Part shown: piece after piece, positions 1 through 11,733 of the stretch
Layout of the letters: every line of letters starts with the position of its first letter
How positions within the stretch are numbered: the stretch's first letter is position 1
Source of the DNA: Daedaleopsis sinensis
Taxonomy: Eukaryota; Basidiomycota; Agaricomycetes; Polyporales; Polyporaceae
Direction: 5' to 3'
Length of the DNA stretch: 64,000 nt
NCBI GenBank assembly: GCA_033807695.1
Contig: CM066302.1
Coordinates: 806,001 to 870,000, forward strand
Notes under the pieces: generated by a model
What the model saw: the letters and a program-made list of their open reading frames with translations, nothing else
Told to the model about the DNA's origin: nothing
Databases searched by the model: none
Translations under genes and position numbers: made by a program

Positions 1-1779
1 AGTGTTGTTGGTGATGGTAGTCGTGTGGTCGTCCGGGGTGCCCGCAGTGTTCGAACTGGAAGTAGCGCCAACGGCGGTGCCCGCACCGTGAATAGCATTC
101 GTCATCGTCATGATGTCCGTAGAGTCCGTAATCTTCTTCTCCTCAACCTTCTCGTCGCTCGCCCCAGCCCCGCCCGCCCCACTCTCCGCCTCCTCCGCCT
201 TCACAGCCGCCGCCGCCGGAGCCTTGGGCTCAGGTTCAGGGTTTGCCCGCACGCTTGGGCCCTTTCTTTCTGCGGTTGTTGGGGTTTCCTCCGCCTTCGT
301 CTCCGGTTTCTGTCCCTTCGTCTCCCTTGCCGTCGCCGCCTTTGAGGGCTGCGATGGGGTCGACACCTGCGCCGAGCTTGTCCGTAGAGGGGGTGGCTGG
401 CTCCTTGGCGTCGGACCCGGCCACGGTTGTGGTGTCTTTAGAGTCTTTTCCGGGGGCGGAGCCACCTTTGCCGCCGAATCCGAGGTCCCCTGCGAGTTAA
501 AAAGGGCCATCAGTCGGGTTGGCTGGGGCGCGGAAGAATCAGGGGGCGATTGACCTGTAGCAGAAGCGGGGTTCGCGTTTCCGTTCGTCGTCGTCCCGGA
601 TGCGGCGGCAGGGTTCGGGGAGGGGGGTGCAGCGGTGGGGGTGGTGGAAGTCCCGAGGAAGTCGTTCACGGCGCTGCCGAGGAGGGTACCCACGTTAGAG
701 CCCCATGTGTTCATGCCGTTCATCGACGGCTGTCGTGCCGTAGAATGCGAGGGGTGCGGTGGTGTGGGCTGCGCGATGGAGGGAGCGGATGGCGGAGGTG
801 ACACCTCCTTGGTCGTGGGCTTGATCGCAGCGACAGTCGCCTGTAGCGAGACGACTTCAGCTGGAGTACGAGGAGACTTCGCTCCCTCCAGTTGTTTGCG
901 GGGTGAGCTGATGGGGGTGCCCGCGAAGGTAGCGACGCCGGTGCCTCTCTCGAGTGGGGTCAAGGAGGGAGAAGGGGGACCGGCGCTCAGCCCAAAAATC
1001 TCCTTGATGATGGAGACCATGTCGTCCTCTTCGAGCTCGGCCGCGGTTGGGCTCCGCGCACCGTTGTCCGCGGGCTTGCCACGTGCGCACTCTCTGGCGG
1101 TCGCAATGAGTAGGGCAGTCTCGATACCAAGCTGACGTCCCTCCTTGAGCGAGAGAGGTTCGGCGCGCATACACATGTAGAGGAAGGAGGGGATGAGGAG
1201 CTTCTTGTCGAGCTCGTACGTCTGGTAGAGCTCGATTTTGGGAACGGGAGCGATGTCGAACTTCTCGATTTGACGAGTACATAGCTTTTTCACCTCCGCG
1301 AACCTCCAATCGAAAGCGAGTTTCAATATAGCAATCCAGTCGTCCAACGTGGCGTCGTATATTGAGTATTTCCTGTGCCACGTCAGTGAGACGAAATCGG
1401 CGACGATCACGCAGTACTCACGGGTTGTAGAATATCCACAAGAACTTGGAGAAGTCGTCCGCAGCGACATCGTCAAGAGGGAAAGGGTTGGCGTCGGATG
1501 AGCCCTTCGGCGTTTGACCAGGTGGTGTTGGCACACCCAGCTTTTCGCGGAACCATGCCGACTCCCGCTCGAAGAAGTAACGATGTACCCGGTACACGTA
1601 GTTCTCGACCTGCGTAGCATGCGTACAGTATCAGCAACTGTCGGACCTATCTGCGACAGATAAGATGAAGACGGCATTGGACTGACCAAGAAGTGAAGGT
1701 CACCACCGTTCAAGTAGTACTTCGGATGCCGCTTGATCTGCTCGACGGCGGAAGATGGGGAGAAGTAACTGTGAGCCAT
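1..1779 (-). CDS. BTB/POZ domain protein, 3' end outside window
   Basis: Starts at the ATG at 1779 and runs off the left edge with no stop. Two short introns (about 1612-1685 and 1382-1420) join three exons. The first ~150 residues match the BTB fold common in Agaricomycetes: HPKYYLNGGDLHFLVENYVY, then RVHRYFFERES, a loop, and DDFSKFLWIFYNP. An alpha-helical segment (DDWIAILKLAFDWRFAEVKK) follows. After about residue 250 the protein becomes a long low-complexity Pro/Ser/Thr/Ala tail, probably disordered. BTB proteins of this type usually dimerise or act as cullin-3 adaptors; no partner domain is visible here, so the role is unknown. A TATA-like element lies about 60 bp upstream. Domain call is confident, function is not. 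Confidence 0.85.
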   Translation of the reverse strand, partial: MAHSYFSPSSAVEQIKRHPKYYLNGGDLHFLVSPMPSSSYLSQIGPTVADTVRMLRRSRTTCTGYIVTSSSGSRHGSAKSWVCQHHLVKRRRAHPTPTLSLLTMSLRTTSPSSCGYSTTREYCVIVADFVSLTWHRKYSIYDATLDDWIAILKLAFDWRFAEVKKLCTRQIEKFDIAPVPKIELYQTYELDKKLLIPSFLYMCMRAEPLSLKEGRQLGIETALLIATARECARGKPADNGARSPTAAELEEDDMVSIIKEIFGLSAGPPSPSLTPLERGTGVATFAGTPISSPRKQLEGAKSPRTPAEVVSLQATVAAIKPTTKEVSPPPSAPSIAQPTPPHPSHSTARQPSMNGMNTWGSNVGTLLGSAVNDFLGTSTTPTAAPPSPNPAAASGTTTNGNANPASATGQSPPDSSAPQPTRLMALFNSQGTSDSAAKVAPPPEKTLKTPQPWPGPTPRSQPPPLRTSSAQVSTPSQPSKAATARETKGQKPETKAEETPTTAERKGPSVRANPEPEPKAPAAAAVKAEEAESGAGGAGASDEKVEEKKITDSTDIMTMTNAIHGAGTAVGATSSSNTAGTPDDHTTTITNNT

Positions 1780-1836
1780 GATGGTGGGGGAGTAGGGGGG
1801 AAAGACTCGAGAGATGTCGCAAGGGGGTTGCGAGAG

Positions 1837-1844
1837 ATATATAC
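1837..1844 (-). promoter_or_regulatory. TATA-like element of the BTB gene
   Basis: An ATATATAC/GTATATAT stretch lies 58-65 bp upstream of the BTB start codon, a usual place for a fungal core promoter. Seen by eye only. Confidence 0.4.
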
Positions 1845-2324
1845 TGCTCAGGGGAGATTTTTCCATCGTCCGTCACCGCTCGCTTAGCTACACGTGCTGG
1901 CCTCATGTCGGATGGTCGGGTTTGTCAAAGAAGTGACAGAAACCCTACACGTTGTGGAACCCGTTCCTTCTTACGTATCGTAGCGATGTGGGTGGAGGTT
2001 CGAGAACAGATGAGATAGCATTGCCTGAGGGTGTGGACTGCAGAGGACATATGTGGTGGTCGAGAGCAGGGTCGCAAGTCAACAACAAGCGCTCATGTAT
2101 CTTGACCTTGTACCACCTCCTCCATCTCCGAGTCTGGGATCGTTCGACTGCTCAGAGTCAAGAGCGTGTTGGTGCCGGTGATGGATCAACTCGTGTATCA
2201 ACATGTAGCACGCTCAATGACTCAACTTTCAGTCATGGCCTTTCTTGGAGGGGGTGAAGCCCAGAACACCACCCAATCGCCGCCGTTGTCTACGCTGCCG
2301 GTCTGCAGGTATCCTCGACCGTGG

Positions 2325-2588
2325 TAAGTGTATCGCTATAGAGAGAGACAATAGAAGTAGAAGACGGAAATATCTAAGTCTGCAACCGTGTGCGAGGTAC
2401 GGTTACATACGTCCTGTCATATAGTCGTCATTACCATAAGTCGCCCGCAGCTACTTTAAGTGTATCGCTATAGAGAGAAACAATAGAAGTAGAAGACGGA
2501 AATATCTAAGTCTGCAACCGTGTGCGAGGTACGGTTACATACGTCCTGTCATATAGTCGTCATTACCATAAGTCGCCCGCAGCTACTT
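2325..2588. repeat. 132-bp perfect tandem duplication
   Basis: Copy 1 is 2325-2456 and copy 2 is 2457-2588, directly abutting. I see one difference between them (GAGAGAGACA against GAGAGAAACA near the left end of each copy). Neither copy carries an open frame of note. It lies in the spacer between the BTB gene and the hypothetical at 2808-3377, downstream of the latter. Confidence 0.95.
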
Positions 2589-2807
2589 GATCCTCTTCTA
2601 CTTACTTATGTATGTTCTAGACTTCACCATGAGCGAACACTCGTCGCAACGGTGTGTCATCTTTGTTTCCTTGCTACAATCAATACATAAAGCAGAACTG
2701 ACATGATCGTCGGTACAGATATGCTACAGTGGCGAATAAATACCCCGTTCCTTCCTCCGTACAGATCGCCGTCGATGGTCGATTTTACTCGCTACTCTGC
2801 TGGACGC

Positions 2808-3377
2808 TCAGTGCGATTCGCCCCCGTGCGCCTTCCTCTCGCCGATACGGTGTTCTTCGCCCTCGAAAGACTCCTGCGACGACGGCTCTTCGTGCGGGAA
2901 AAGGTGGCTGGCGGCATCGAGGACCGCATCCTCGATGACGCGATGCATATGCCCGTTGTCCTGGTGCCCCCGCTCCGCCTCGTCCTCCTCGTTCTCGTGG
3001 CCGCTCGAGAAGAGGCTCCCTCTGCGCGTTGCCCGACGCGTCGTGCGCGGAGTGACGGGGGTCGTGGGCGTCGCGGCGTCGCCATCCACGACCAGCGAAG
3101 GGCGACGGCTGGTGTGCAGCGGTAGGTGGATCGCAGGCAACTGCGGACGATGGGGATGGGGGGCCGTGGCCGCTGGGCTCTCGACGCCGTTCATATGGGA
3201 ATGGCCAATGCTGCCCAGCATTTGCTGCTCCTCGCGGCCGTGTACGTCGCCGTTGCGCATCGGGTCGGCTTGCCCGTCCGCCGCATCGCCGTTACGGTCC
3301 GTAGGGAAATCGGGCACTGTGTCCGGACGGACGAAGAAGGGGTGCGAGTGGGTCCAGCTCGAGTGCCCGTTTCCCAT
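2808..3377 (-). CDS. Hypothetical low-complexity protein, 189 aa
   Basis: A single open frame from ATG at 3377 to a stop at 2808. It starts MGNGHSSWTHSHPFF and is rich in His, Ser, Glu and Arg, with a basic TPRTTRRATRRGSLFSSG stretch in the middle and an acidic C-terminal third. No domain, signal peptide or membrane segment is visible. That it is a gene rather than chance is supported by a TATA-like CCATATATCC 78 bp upstream and a pyrimidine-rich run just before the ATG. The basic RRxS-type sites could be kinase targets, which is inference. The function is not recognised, and a 3' intron changing the C-terminus cannot be excluded. Confidence 0.6.
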   Translation of the reverse strand: MGNGHSSWTHSHPFFVRPDTVPDFPTDRNGDAADGQADPMRNGDVHGREEQQMLGSIGHSHMNGVESPAATAPHPHRPQLPAIHLPLHTSRRPSLVVDGDAATPTTPVTPRTTRRATRRGSLFSSGHENEEDEAERGHQDNGHMHRVIEDAVLDAASHLFPHEEPSSQESFEGEEHRIGERKAHGGESH

Positions 3378-6212
3378 GGTTGCAATGGAGGTGAGATGTG
3401 GTGAAGGAAAGAGAAGGTAAAAGGTAAGATAGGGTCGAAGTGTGAAGAAAGGGGATATATGGCTCAGCCGGTCTTTGAAGGTGAAGCTGAAGGTGGCGAA
3501 TGGGGTATGCCGCTCGTGGTGAGTGGTGAGTGCACTACGGCTCCTCCTCGTCGCGCACGACGCTTTATACCATGCGTCTGCACTTCTCGATCACGGGTCC
3601 GACTGCATCTTCAAACTTCGATCCGACAACCTGTGAGTAAAGTCATCCCATGCTCGATGACAGTCGTATCGAGGCGATGCTCATAGTAGCGCAGGAACGT
3701 GGAGAACACCTTCCTGTGAGCTCAAGACACAAGACACCCGGTGCCTTCGTAGCTTGCTGCTCACACGGGCACAGGCATTCTCGTTCAGCGAAGGAGCGTA
3801 CTGGCTCGGAGTCTTCGACATTGACAGTTGCGGAACACGGCGGCCCATGTACTATGCAACCAACAGAACGACTCAACAGATCTGCTTCCGAGGATGTGCA
3901 TCATCGAGCACAGGTCTCTCGGAATTTGCCCTTGAACGTGCACGCAATCACGCGCACTTGTCAAAACGTTGATATGCTTTATGCATGCCGTTATGTACTG
4001 CGAAAGTGTGTTCACTCTTTTTCAAACAGCTGAGCTTGGACGTTGACATAGACATCCCAGCAATCCTCAATTTCAATGTTCGTCTTGGTCATGACAAGCG
4101 CTCCAACAAGAGGTTTTAACTTGTTCGGCGGTCGAAGGCGCGTTTGCATGGCCTAGCTCTTGCACAGGGCGTCGTTGTTATCCACGCTGCCTCCATTCAA
4201 TGACGACTACGACCATCCTGGCTAAACATAACGGAGATGATAGGCAATTGGCGTGCAGCCGAGAAGTCGAGAACTTGGTGACGTTGCCTAGAGGCGTTGG
4301 GAGCGAAGACTCGTCGATAGCACGGGCCGTAACTTCCTTCTCCTGGCCGCCAACGGCCGTTGTCTGAGCCCCGTCAGATCCCCTACCGACCTGCAGGGAC
4401 TGCAGAGCGGACTTCTCCTGTACATTGGTTGGAGAGAGATCGGATCCAGACGGGATGTGCGGCGACTTCACTCATCAGCCACCTCCGCACACAAACGTTC
4501 ACAGTTCCGTGCAGTGCTAACGAACATAATCACGCATCTGCCAACGTAGATCATCATAAGGAACTTGAGCGTGTGGCTTGCGCTTACCCTGGGCGTCCAC
4601 TCTAGAACAGCAGAGTAAGTCCAGAGAGTATTCACCATTGCTTTGACTGTATGTCTCCATACACAACCAGGCGATCGTGTCGCTGCTGATTGCTTCCCGG
4701 CTTGCCGTTCTCAATCACTGTTGTAAACAGCGATTCTTCAGTGTATTCCTACGCTCTCCTGTTGTATAGAGTTACCGAGCAGTGCAAATTCTGGTCTTCC
4801 TATACGACCGTTGTATTTCGTAGCCATTCCTTGTGACTTTCGAATCAACACCCGGCATGCGATGCATCCCGCTTAGTGAGCTGATCCAACTTAAGAAGCA
4901 ACTTTGTATCGCATCGCTTGCCATGCCACCGTAACTACGAAAGTCAGGACATGCATACCACATGGTCGTGTGAATCGCACCCGATGACCGCGGGTCAAGC
5001 TTCAAGATCTGTTTGTCGCCGTCACAGTCAGATTCAGAGGCGCCAGGCACTCAGACCACGAAAGACTCGTCGATTCACCCGCATACATGCTGAAGGTGAG
5101 AGCACTCGATAAACCCGTAGTATCAGACACATAACTCAGGTGGGCCAATAACGTTCGCACTCACACTTGTCGTTCCAACACCCCACAGCCGCCCATCTCG
5201 TCCGACATGTCCGCGCCTCACCCTCATTGTCTATTATACTGTAATGCTTTATCAGTGGGTGGTAGTGAGAGGTATGTTGGTGGTGGATCCGGCGTAAGCC
5301 AGCACAATTTTCGCCTGTTGACGCACTGAAACTGTAAATCCTCCAAGTTAGCGTCGTATCGTTTCGTATAGTAGGCTGCCAAGGGCTTATATGCAGAGTG
5401 AATAGCGAATCAGCCGCGAGTTTCCCTCGCACCGAGTCTTGGTGACTCGCGGTTCTGCTGCGAGTGTCTCGCCACATCGATACCACATTTGCTGGAAGGA
5501 ATGAGATATCTACCTACCTCCATGTGCACGTTTAATGCCCAAGTGGACCGCGGGGACCGGGGAAGCCAAGCACCACCCACCCTCCTCCTACACAATCCAA
5601 ACTCGAGCAGCGGTGAGAAATTGGAGTTTAGTTCATATACTGACGGACGTGCGGCCCACTTGTCGATGACAAGGAAGGTGGCCCAGTAGTAGGGGATGAG
5701 ATCCGCGACGAACAAGACCATGTTGCCGACAGTGATGTTCCTGAGGTTCTAGTAGACCTTCGCAGTGCCCGTTAGCGATTTGTCTGCTGGACCGAAGCCA
5801 ATGACCTAGAGAATGATCGACGAGTAGAGGCCGGGAACACAGAGCGAACCAGGAGCAGGCAGCCCCGAAAAGAAGAATGAGATGTGAGGGTGAGGAAATT
5901 CTCGACGTCCTGCGAGGGCTGCTTGAGGTTGCGCTCGAAGTCCACCGTGAAACGGGGAGTTTCGAGAATGGTGATGGTGAGATGGAAGTCAACGGCGATT
6001 GCGCCGGGAATGCAGCCGAGTTCAACCGTGTTTTCCGTCTCGCGCACGGCGTGATCATAACACAACTGGATAACATTAATGAAACGGTCGGACAGAGCGA
6101 AGGGACAGCGAATGCGAAGGAAAACACGGACACGACATCCCCACAGCCCCAGGGGCCCTGTCGAACGGGCGCACCCCTCCGGAGCCCACGCGCTCACCTG
6201 AAGGCACAAGGC
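3378..6212. other. Long gene-poor stretch
   Basis: No convincing gene. The only coding-looking piece is on the minus strand around 5640-5750, where a hydrophobic peptide with NMVLFVADLIPYYWATFLVI reads like part of a membrane protein, but no start, partner exons or domain can be assembled. It may be a gene relic or chance. Confidence 0.45.
3455..3463 (-). promoter_or_regulatory. TATA-like element of the 189-aa gene
   Basis: CATATATCC on the minus strand about 80 bp upstream of the ATG at 3377, followed by a C/T-rich leader (about 3395-3440), a typical fungal core-promoter layout. Confidence 0.4.
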
Positions 6213-7801
6213 TCACAGCGTCACCGTCAGCGGCGCGTTCGTCGTCTCGACCGCGACGCGCCCGCGCTCCTCGTCCCCGTCCTCCCACGACACGCTCCCG
6301 CGCAGCCGGCTCGCCCTGCCCTTGAGCGGGTCGAGCCGCACGCGGCGCTGGCGCCCGTCGTTCGCGTCCGCCGTCGCGGGGCTCCAGTCGAGCGTGGGCC
6401 GGAAGACGCTGGAAGAGGCGAGGTCGAACACGCCGGCGAATGTGCGCGGGAGCGCGACGGCCGCGGGGCCGTTGGACGTGCTCGCGGCGAGCGTGAGCGC
6501 CGAGTCGGGCGGCGCGGCGGTGATGGCGAGCGCGAGGGGTGTGTTGGACGTGCGCGCGACGATGTGGAAGGCGGTCGAGGCGGGGTCGGTCCCGTTCGAG
6601 GCGAGTGTGATCGAGCCGTCCACGCGACTACGGGTTAGGACAGCGTGCGTCGGGCAGGCGCGAAGACGAACGTGGAGAAGGCGGGTGAGTGCGCGGCTAG
6701 ACTAGACGAAGAGGTAAGACCAAGAGGGTTACTCACCCGTTGCTCGTCTTCAGGAAGAGGTGGCTGGGGTCTTCGCCGCCGTTGATGAGACGCGCCGACA
6801 CGTCGATAGGGGCGTTGGAGGTGTAGAGGTCGAGCGATGTCGAGGCGGTGAAGTTGCCGCGGATAGCGCCGTTCTTCGTCGTACACCATACCCTGTTCCC
6901 CGCTATCGACTACGTGTGTGTCAGTGCCCGCTATCCAGCTCGACACGGCAGGGGTGAGCGCGTACATCGGCGGTGATAAGCGCATTCTCGGTTACGAGCT
7001 TGACAGAGTCGAAGTGCACTGAGCTGGAGAGGTCAGGGATTTGGTGGGCAAATAGCGGAAGATGGGTGCTGAGGGAGTTGAGCTGGAGCGGGGAGTGAGA
7101 GGGCGCTGCGGGGAAATGAACGTGTATGTTAAACTTGAGGTTGCGGTCTAGATGAAAGGCTCCCCAATGTGGAGTCTATGATCACAGGGTTCCGTTAGCC
7201 GATGGTCAACTGCTGCTGTCACCGATGGATCTAGACATACGAAGATGCCGAGACCCCACTGCTCTTCGCTGGGGTTCAGGCGGCAAACGGTCGCCTCATC
7301 GATCGCGTCTGGATGCTGGTACTCGACGGAGACATCCACAATGGCACTGTCTGAAACGAGGTCGACATCGTGGGACATCTCGAACTGGCCATACTGCAGA
7401 GAGCCTTCCGCAACGAAGTGGAGGTCCGCAGCAGTCAAAGGGAGCGCGAACGAGGTGCTTGCATGATACTCGTAGTCGCCTAAGCTGTCAGTCGTGATGG
7501 CCCAATTTGCTGTATCGGAGCACTGGGAGCGACCATACTTGTATGGTAGCCGGCCCAGCTGATCCGATTAGAAATGATGCGTCAGAGGAGGCCTCGGAGG
7601 ACGGTCAAAAGAGTCAGAGAGGCTCACCGCGCTAACGACCACACCCTTTGTACGACTGTTCGATCCTAGAAGGAGGTGCATAGCGACCAAGGAGAGGACG
7701 GCGCAGGCGAGGAGCTGCCAGAAGCGCCGCCTGCGAGCGGGTCTGGGGTGGTCCACTGGGATAACCTCGATGTATGCCTGGTACATGGCTGGGGGACTCA
7801 T
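6213..7801 (-). CDS. DUF7330-like single-pass membrane protein, paralog 1
   Basis: Starts at ATG 7801 (MSPPAMYQAYIEVI) and stops at 6213, with several short introns. A basic RPARRRRFW run precedes one hydrophobic helix (LLACAVLSLVAMHLLLG, about residues 30-46), so type II topology is likely. The rest is extracytoplasmic-type sequence rich in short beta-strand repeats: SVHFDSVKLVTENALITADV, then NGAIRGNFTASTSLDLYTSN and GNVDGSITLAS, ending TTNAPLTVTL. This pattern fits the fungal DUF7330-type family, which resembles the putative-adhesin DUF4097 repeats; the family name is from memory and not searched. Two paralogs lie at 11734-13202 and 18825-20595, same strand. Function unknown; a surface role is inference. 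Confidence 0.75.
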
Positions 7802-8879
7802 GAGGGTTGAAAGGAAGGAGGGACAACGAGGAAACTAGTCGGAGCGCGGGGATTAGGTTTGCTGGCTATTGACTGCAACATGTAATGATTAGCGCTATAC
7901 CGGTCTCAGACGATACATTACATAGATTCCAGTGGGCTCTTGTCACCGTCTTGAGATTTCTGCAGCGGCTGTGCGTGCGAGAAACGATACAAATGTCAAG
8001 TGTCACGCACCAGCCGTTGACAATGATCCACTGTACCTCGAGATCCAAGCCAGGCCTTGTAAGGTCTGTTTCTCTGATCATTATTGTGTAAGCCTACCGA
8101 TACATGGTTGTTAGAACACGCACGATAAGACTCCGAGACACCCGACCTCGAGCCCTCTTTAATATATGGCGGCAAAGTCGGTGGTGACGGCGGTGACGTG
8201 GTGACGGCGCAGCAGACTCGGAAGGCAGCAGACCAACAAACGATGTGACTCCAAACTAGCGCGAGCTTAAATTTGTGCAATCCTCCACCGCGGCTTCAAG
8301 TCATGTCGAGCTGCATGAGTAAGTAGCGTCAATCGACCACAGATACTGGCTGGTTGGACGTTGCATATGAGTAAGTAGCAGCTGGAAGTCGCGGTGGAAG
8401 ATCGCCGTAGTGAGAGGCCCGTTCAGTTCACTCCTCGACTCGAGCGCCGACCTGCGCCGACTCGGACCTATTTGGTCATCTCGGACGACGCCACCACGGT
8501 CTACAGCTTCCGCGCGCTTAGTAGCTACTACTAGCCACCGCGGAACTAGAGTACTATCATGTTGTCAAAACTTGTCATACTGTCAGTGTAGTAAGACCTA
8601 CATCCCATTGCAGTCTCAGATGCAACTTCCTCACCAGCTGGTATTCACCATTACCGACTCCTCGGAGCCCCTCATCCGCATGATTTCGGATCATGATCAC
8701 GCCGCTAGAGACCGTAGTACGTGTCCATTCGCCTCCGGCACAGGCAGGCTCCCATAGAGCATAGCGATAACAGCAATTCAAGCAAAGCATGGCCATATGG
8801 ATACAGCGCAAGCAGGGCCATTCAATAGAGACAAAGGAACTATTGATACAGCAGACTTCGACAGGGCGTGGCGGGCGCG
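7802..8879. other. Intergenic between paralog 1 and DNA polymerase X
   Basis: Promoter region of paralog 1 and 3' flank of the polymerase gene. A short direct repeat, ATGAGTAAGTAGC, occurs near 8313 and 8367. No gene seen. Confidence 0.5.
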
Positions 8880-11173
8880 CTATAGGTCGGCATTCCGCCA
8901 CGTCGGGTCGACCCACTCGATTCCTAACAGCTCGAACGCTTCCTTCTCCGTCTTCGGGTAAAACTCCTTCGAGTCGTATCTTCGCGTACTGAACATCATG
9001 TCGTTCAGCAACTCGGCTCGCATAGGAATGTATTAGGAATGACGACAAGGAGACTCACATTCCCGAGCTGTCGAACTTCATCCCATGCTTCTCCTTCGCC
9101 CACTGTCTGATATCGCGCTGGAACATGATTGAGCCCGTCCTGCCGTTCGCATTCGCGATCAACGCTACACCGTAGAGCATCTTTTGACATGGAAGCGATG
9201 ACTTACCACCCAATGACCGCAGTCCAGTACACTTCCGGCGGCGCGAAGATCAGGTCGAGCCTTCTCCGTGTGCCGGTGTGGAGCGGCGACGACGGCGGGA
9301 GGATGAAGACGGTCAGTGCCTTCTCGAGCGAGTCCCAGTGGTGGGTCCGTAATGGATTGTGGCCGTGGAACCCGGAGATGTCTGTACATGCGTACGCGCC
9401 TGGATTAGCTAGCGTATCTAGTGGAGAGAGAATATCGCGTACGCACGCATGACATGTGTGACCATACCGCGCTCGTGAAGCCGCCGGACAAACCGTTTGC
9501 ACAGGCCCTTAATCTTCTCTGCCTCCGGATGAGTGAAGACGATGTCGACGTCGTTGCTCTCTGGTTTTCCCCTACGATACCTACGCATGCGCATGCGACG
9601 TCAACACAACGCAACGACTGGGAGTCGAGGGACGCTTACCCTCCTGCAATCGTCGACACGCACCCAGGTTCCAAATCATCCAGCTCGTCCATGACGACCT
9701 TTTCGATCTCTTTCACTTCGTCTCGGGGAATCTGCTTGGACAGGTCCTCGCGCAGGCTCAGGGCGACCCGGATCCAGCCATCTCCCAGTCCCTCCGAGTC
9801 GTCCGACGCCATCTGCTTTCCGCGTGCCCGTGCGGCGGTGTGCGGCTTCTCTTCGACTTCGACGATCTCTTCCTGCGGGTTCGGTTGGTCGGAGATTTCA
9901 GAGGTATCGCGCTCGACCCCGTAGTAGATCTCGAGGTCGTCGAGCGTGCGGAGGCCGAGGTCGAACAGCCGCCGAGCGGTCGATGGACCGATGCCGTAGA
10001 CGGAACTGAAGAGGGAGAGGGTCTGGAAACGCTCAGAGGCTTTGATGGTCTCTGGGAGACGGTAGGTCAGCATTTGACAGCACATGCATAGAACGATACC
10101 AATACATACGCGCTTCTGTGATCTTCCCGGTGTCGAGAAAATCCTCGATCTGCGGTAGTGTCCCGTCTCGCACAACGCCTGTCTCGAAAATGGCAGACAC
10201 GCACCAGTCCGGTGATCTTGCCTCCGATATAAGGAAGTCTCGAAACCTCCCTGAGGGTTCGTATCTCATGCGGGTACGCTGAACCATAGCACCTATCAAA
10301 AGCCTGAGGAGAACAGACTATGTCCCAGAACAACGCACCTTTGATCACCGCCGCTGCCCGTTGGTAGCTCAGGGCACTGCGTTCTTCACCCTCGAGTGCC
10401 CGGCTCTGTCTGATGATACTGAGCTCCCGTACAAGTGCCTGGTTCGGACACACGAGCGGAGACGCGCGTTGACATGCGTAACGGGAGTTATGATGGAGCT
10501 TGCTCAGGTCCGTCGGGATTGGGGGATCCGGAGGTAGAAGGTTTTGCGGTACTGGAGAGCCTGTACCCGCGGTCGCTCTGCTGCTGGTGGAGATGGATAG
10601 GGACCCAGGCGGCGACGGGAGGTGCAGATGCGCGAGCTGGGGTGTTCCTGGGGGTGTGACGGAGGCGTCGGAGCATCCACAAGGTCCGCAGTTGCAGTCC
10701 GGACAGTGTTCAATGGTAGTCGTCCGGAGGTCTTGTATAGCGACGTAGTCGCCGCATGGGGCCAGTTTGCCTTGCTCTACGGAGTCACGAAGCCATTGAG
10801 GTGTTACGACGGCTTTGGTTGTCTCATGAAGCATCAGTAAGCATGCAGTATTCCTTCATAGCGTATCGACAGGTTGACAAACCGCGATATCCCAGGGGAC
10901 ATGTCGCTCGAGCCGTCGACGCATGGAAATCGCCGTGACAATGACATCGGCGTCTTGGGCGTTCTTGCAAAGGGTACGGGTATGAATCTCAGCAAGGCTA
11001 ATGAGTTCGGCAATGCTGGAACCATCTAGCTTCGCCTGCACAATGTAGACGTTCACGTCCTGGAGCGCGTCTGACGGCGAACTTTTGTTCTGTTTCGCGG
11101 GACGCGCGTTCGACGAGGATTCAGACCCAGAAGAGCCCGAGACTGAAGTCATTGCTGGTCGTTTGAAAGGCAT
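8880..11173 (-). CDS. Family X DNA polymerase (lambda/Pol4-like) with BRCT domain
   Basis: Starts at ATG 11173 (MPFKRPAMTSVSG) and stops at 8880 after WRNADL. Domains in order: a Ser-rich leader; a BRCT domain (DVNVYIVQAKLDG to TPQWLRDSVEQGKL); a Pro/Ser linker with a Cys cluster (CPDCNCGPCGC); the 8-kDa region with a helix-hairpin-helix (SVYGIGPSTARRLFDLGL); the palm with GGYRRGKPESNDVDIVF holding two catalytic Asp; the third Asp in RRRLDLIFAPPEVYW; and a C-terminal SSGITRRYDSKEFYPK. The last motif appears only when intron 8989-9058 is removed. Family X enzymes fill gaps in base-excision repair and end joining; the BRCT domain points to end joining. It sits between two DUF7330-like paralogs on the same strand but has no visible link to them. 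Confidence 0.9.
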
Positions 11174-11733
11174 GTTCAATAGCTTCGCCTTAGTACAATC
11201 AATAAACTGCAGTATTCGTGACGAAAAACATGGTGTGTGAGCTTTGTAGGGTTTATGGAGACAAAGTTTCTACTTACAATATCAGTGGTATGACCTGCGG
11301 CCTGCAGCAGCTGCTCATCTAGCAACGACTTGAAACTTGAACATGGTCGTCACTGTCAGAACGTTTGAACTCCGAGGCGGAGGAGACGCGCTCGAAAACC
11401 GGCATTAGCCGGGGTCCGGCATAAGGACGTTCCCTAGCTTGCCTACTACGGAGGGTGTCGCGGCGTGAGGCGCGAATGCTTATGACGCGTCGCACAAGGA
11501 CTCTGCGCAGTCCACGCAGGCTCGGGATGATCATCTGTAGAGCAACTACACAACTTGAAAGTGTGTTCCTTATAAGAATGGGCCTGAATGATAAATGTCC
11601 TGCTCATCGTCAGACACCCAAAGAAGCCACGGAAGACAGACTGCAGCACACATTGATGATTCGTACACGGACGACGCCCGACGCTCCCCCAAAATACGCA
11701 CAGCAGCCCCAGATTCAGACAACATGCCTCTCC
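11174..11733. other. Intergenic upstream of DNA polymerase X
   Basis: Holds the polymerase promoter side and the 3' flank of paralog 2. No separate gene seen. The sequence that would encode the missing C-terminal part of paralog 2 should lie here but is not recognisable (see findings). Confidence 0.5.

Larger units (their letters stand above)
1780..2807. other. Intergenic, holds the tandem duplication
   Basis: Promoter side of the BTB gene and 3' side of the gene at 2808-3377. Apart from the 132-bp duplication and a TATA-like element I see nothing gene-like. Confidence 0.6.

Noticed and set aside
1995..2005. B-box-like GGTTCGA suggesting a tRNA
   Set aside because: No A-box or cloverleaf around it. 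No tRNA, rRNA or CRISPR array was recognised anywhere in the window.
5640..5750. Hydrophobic minus-strand fragment, possible membrane protein
   Set aside because: Too short, no assembled gene or recognisable family; kept only as a note in the intergenic entry.
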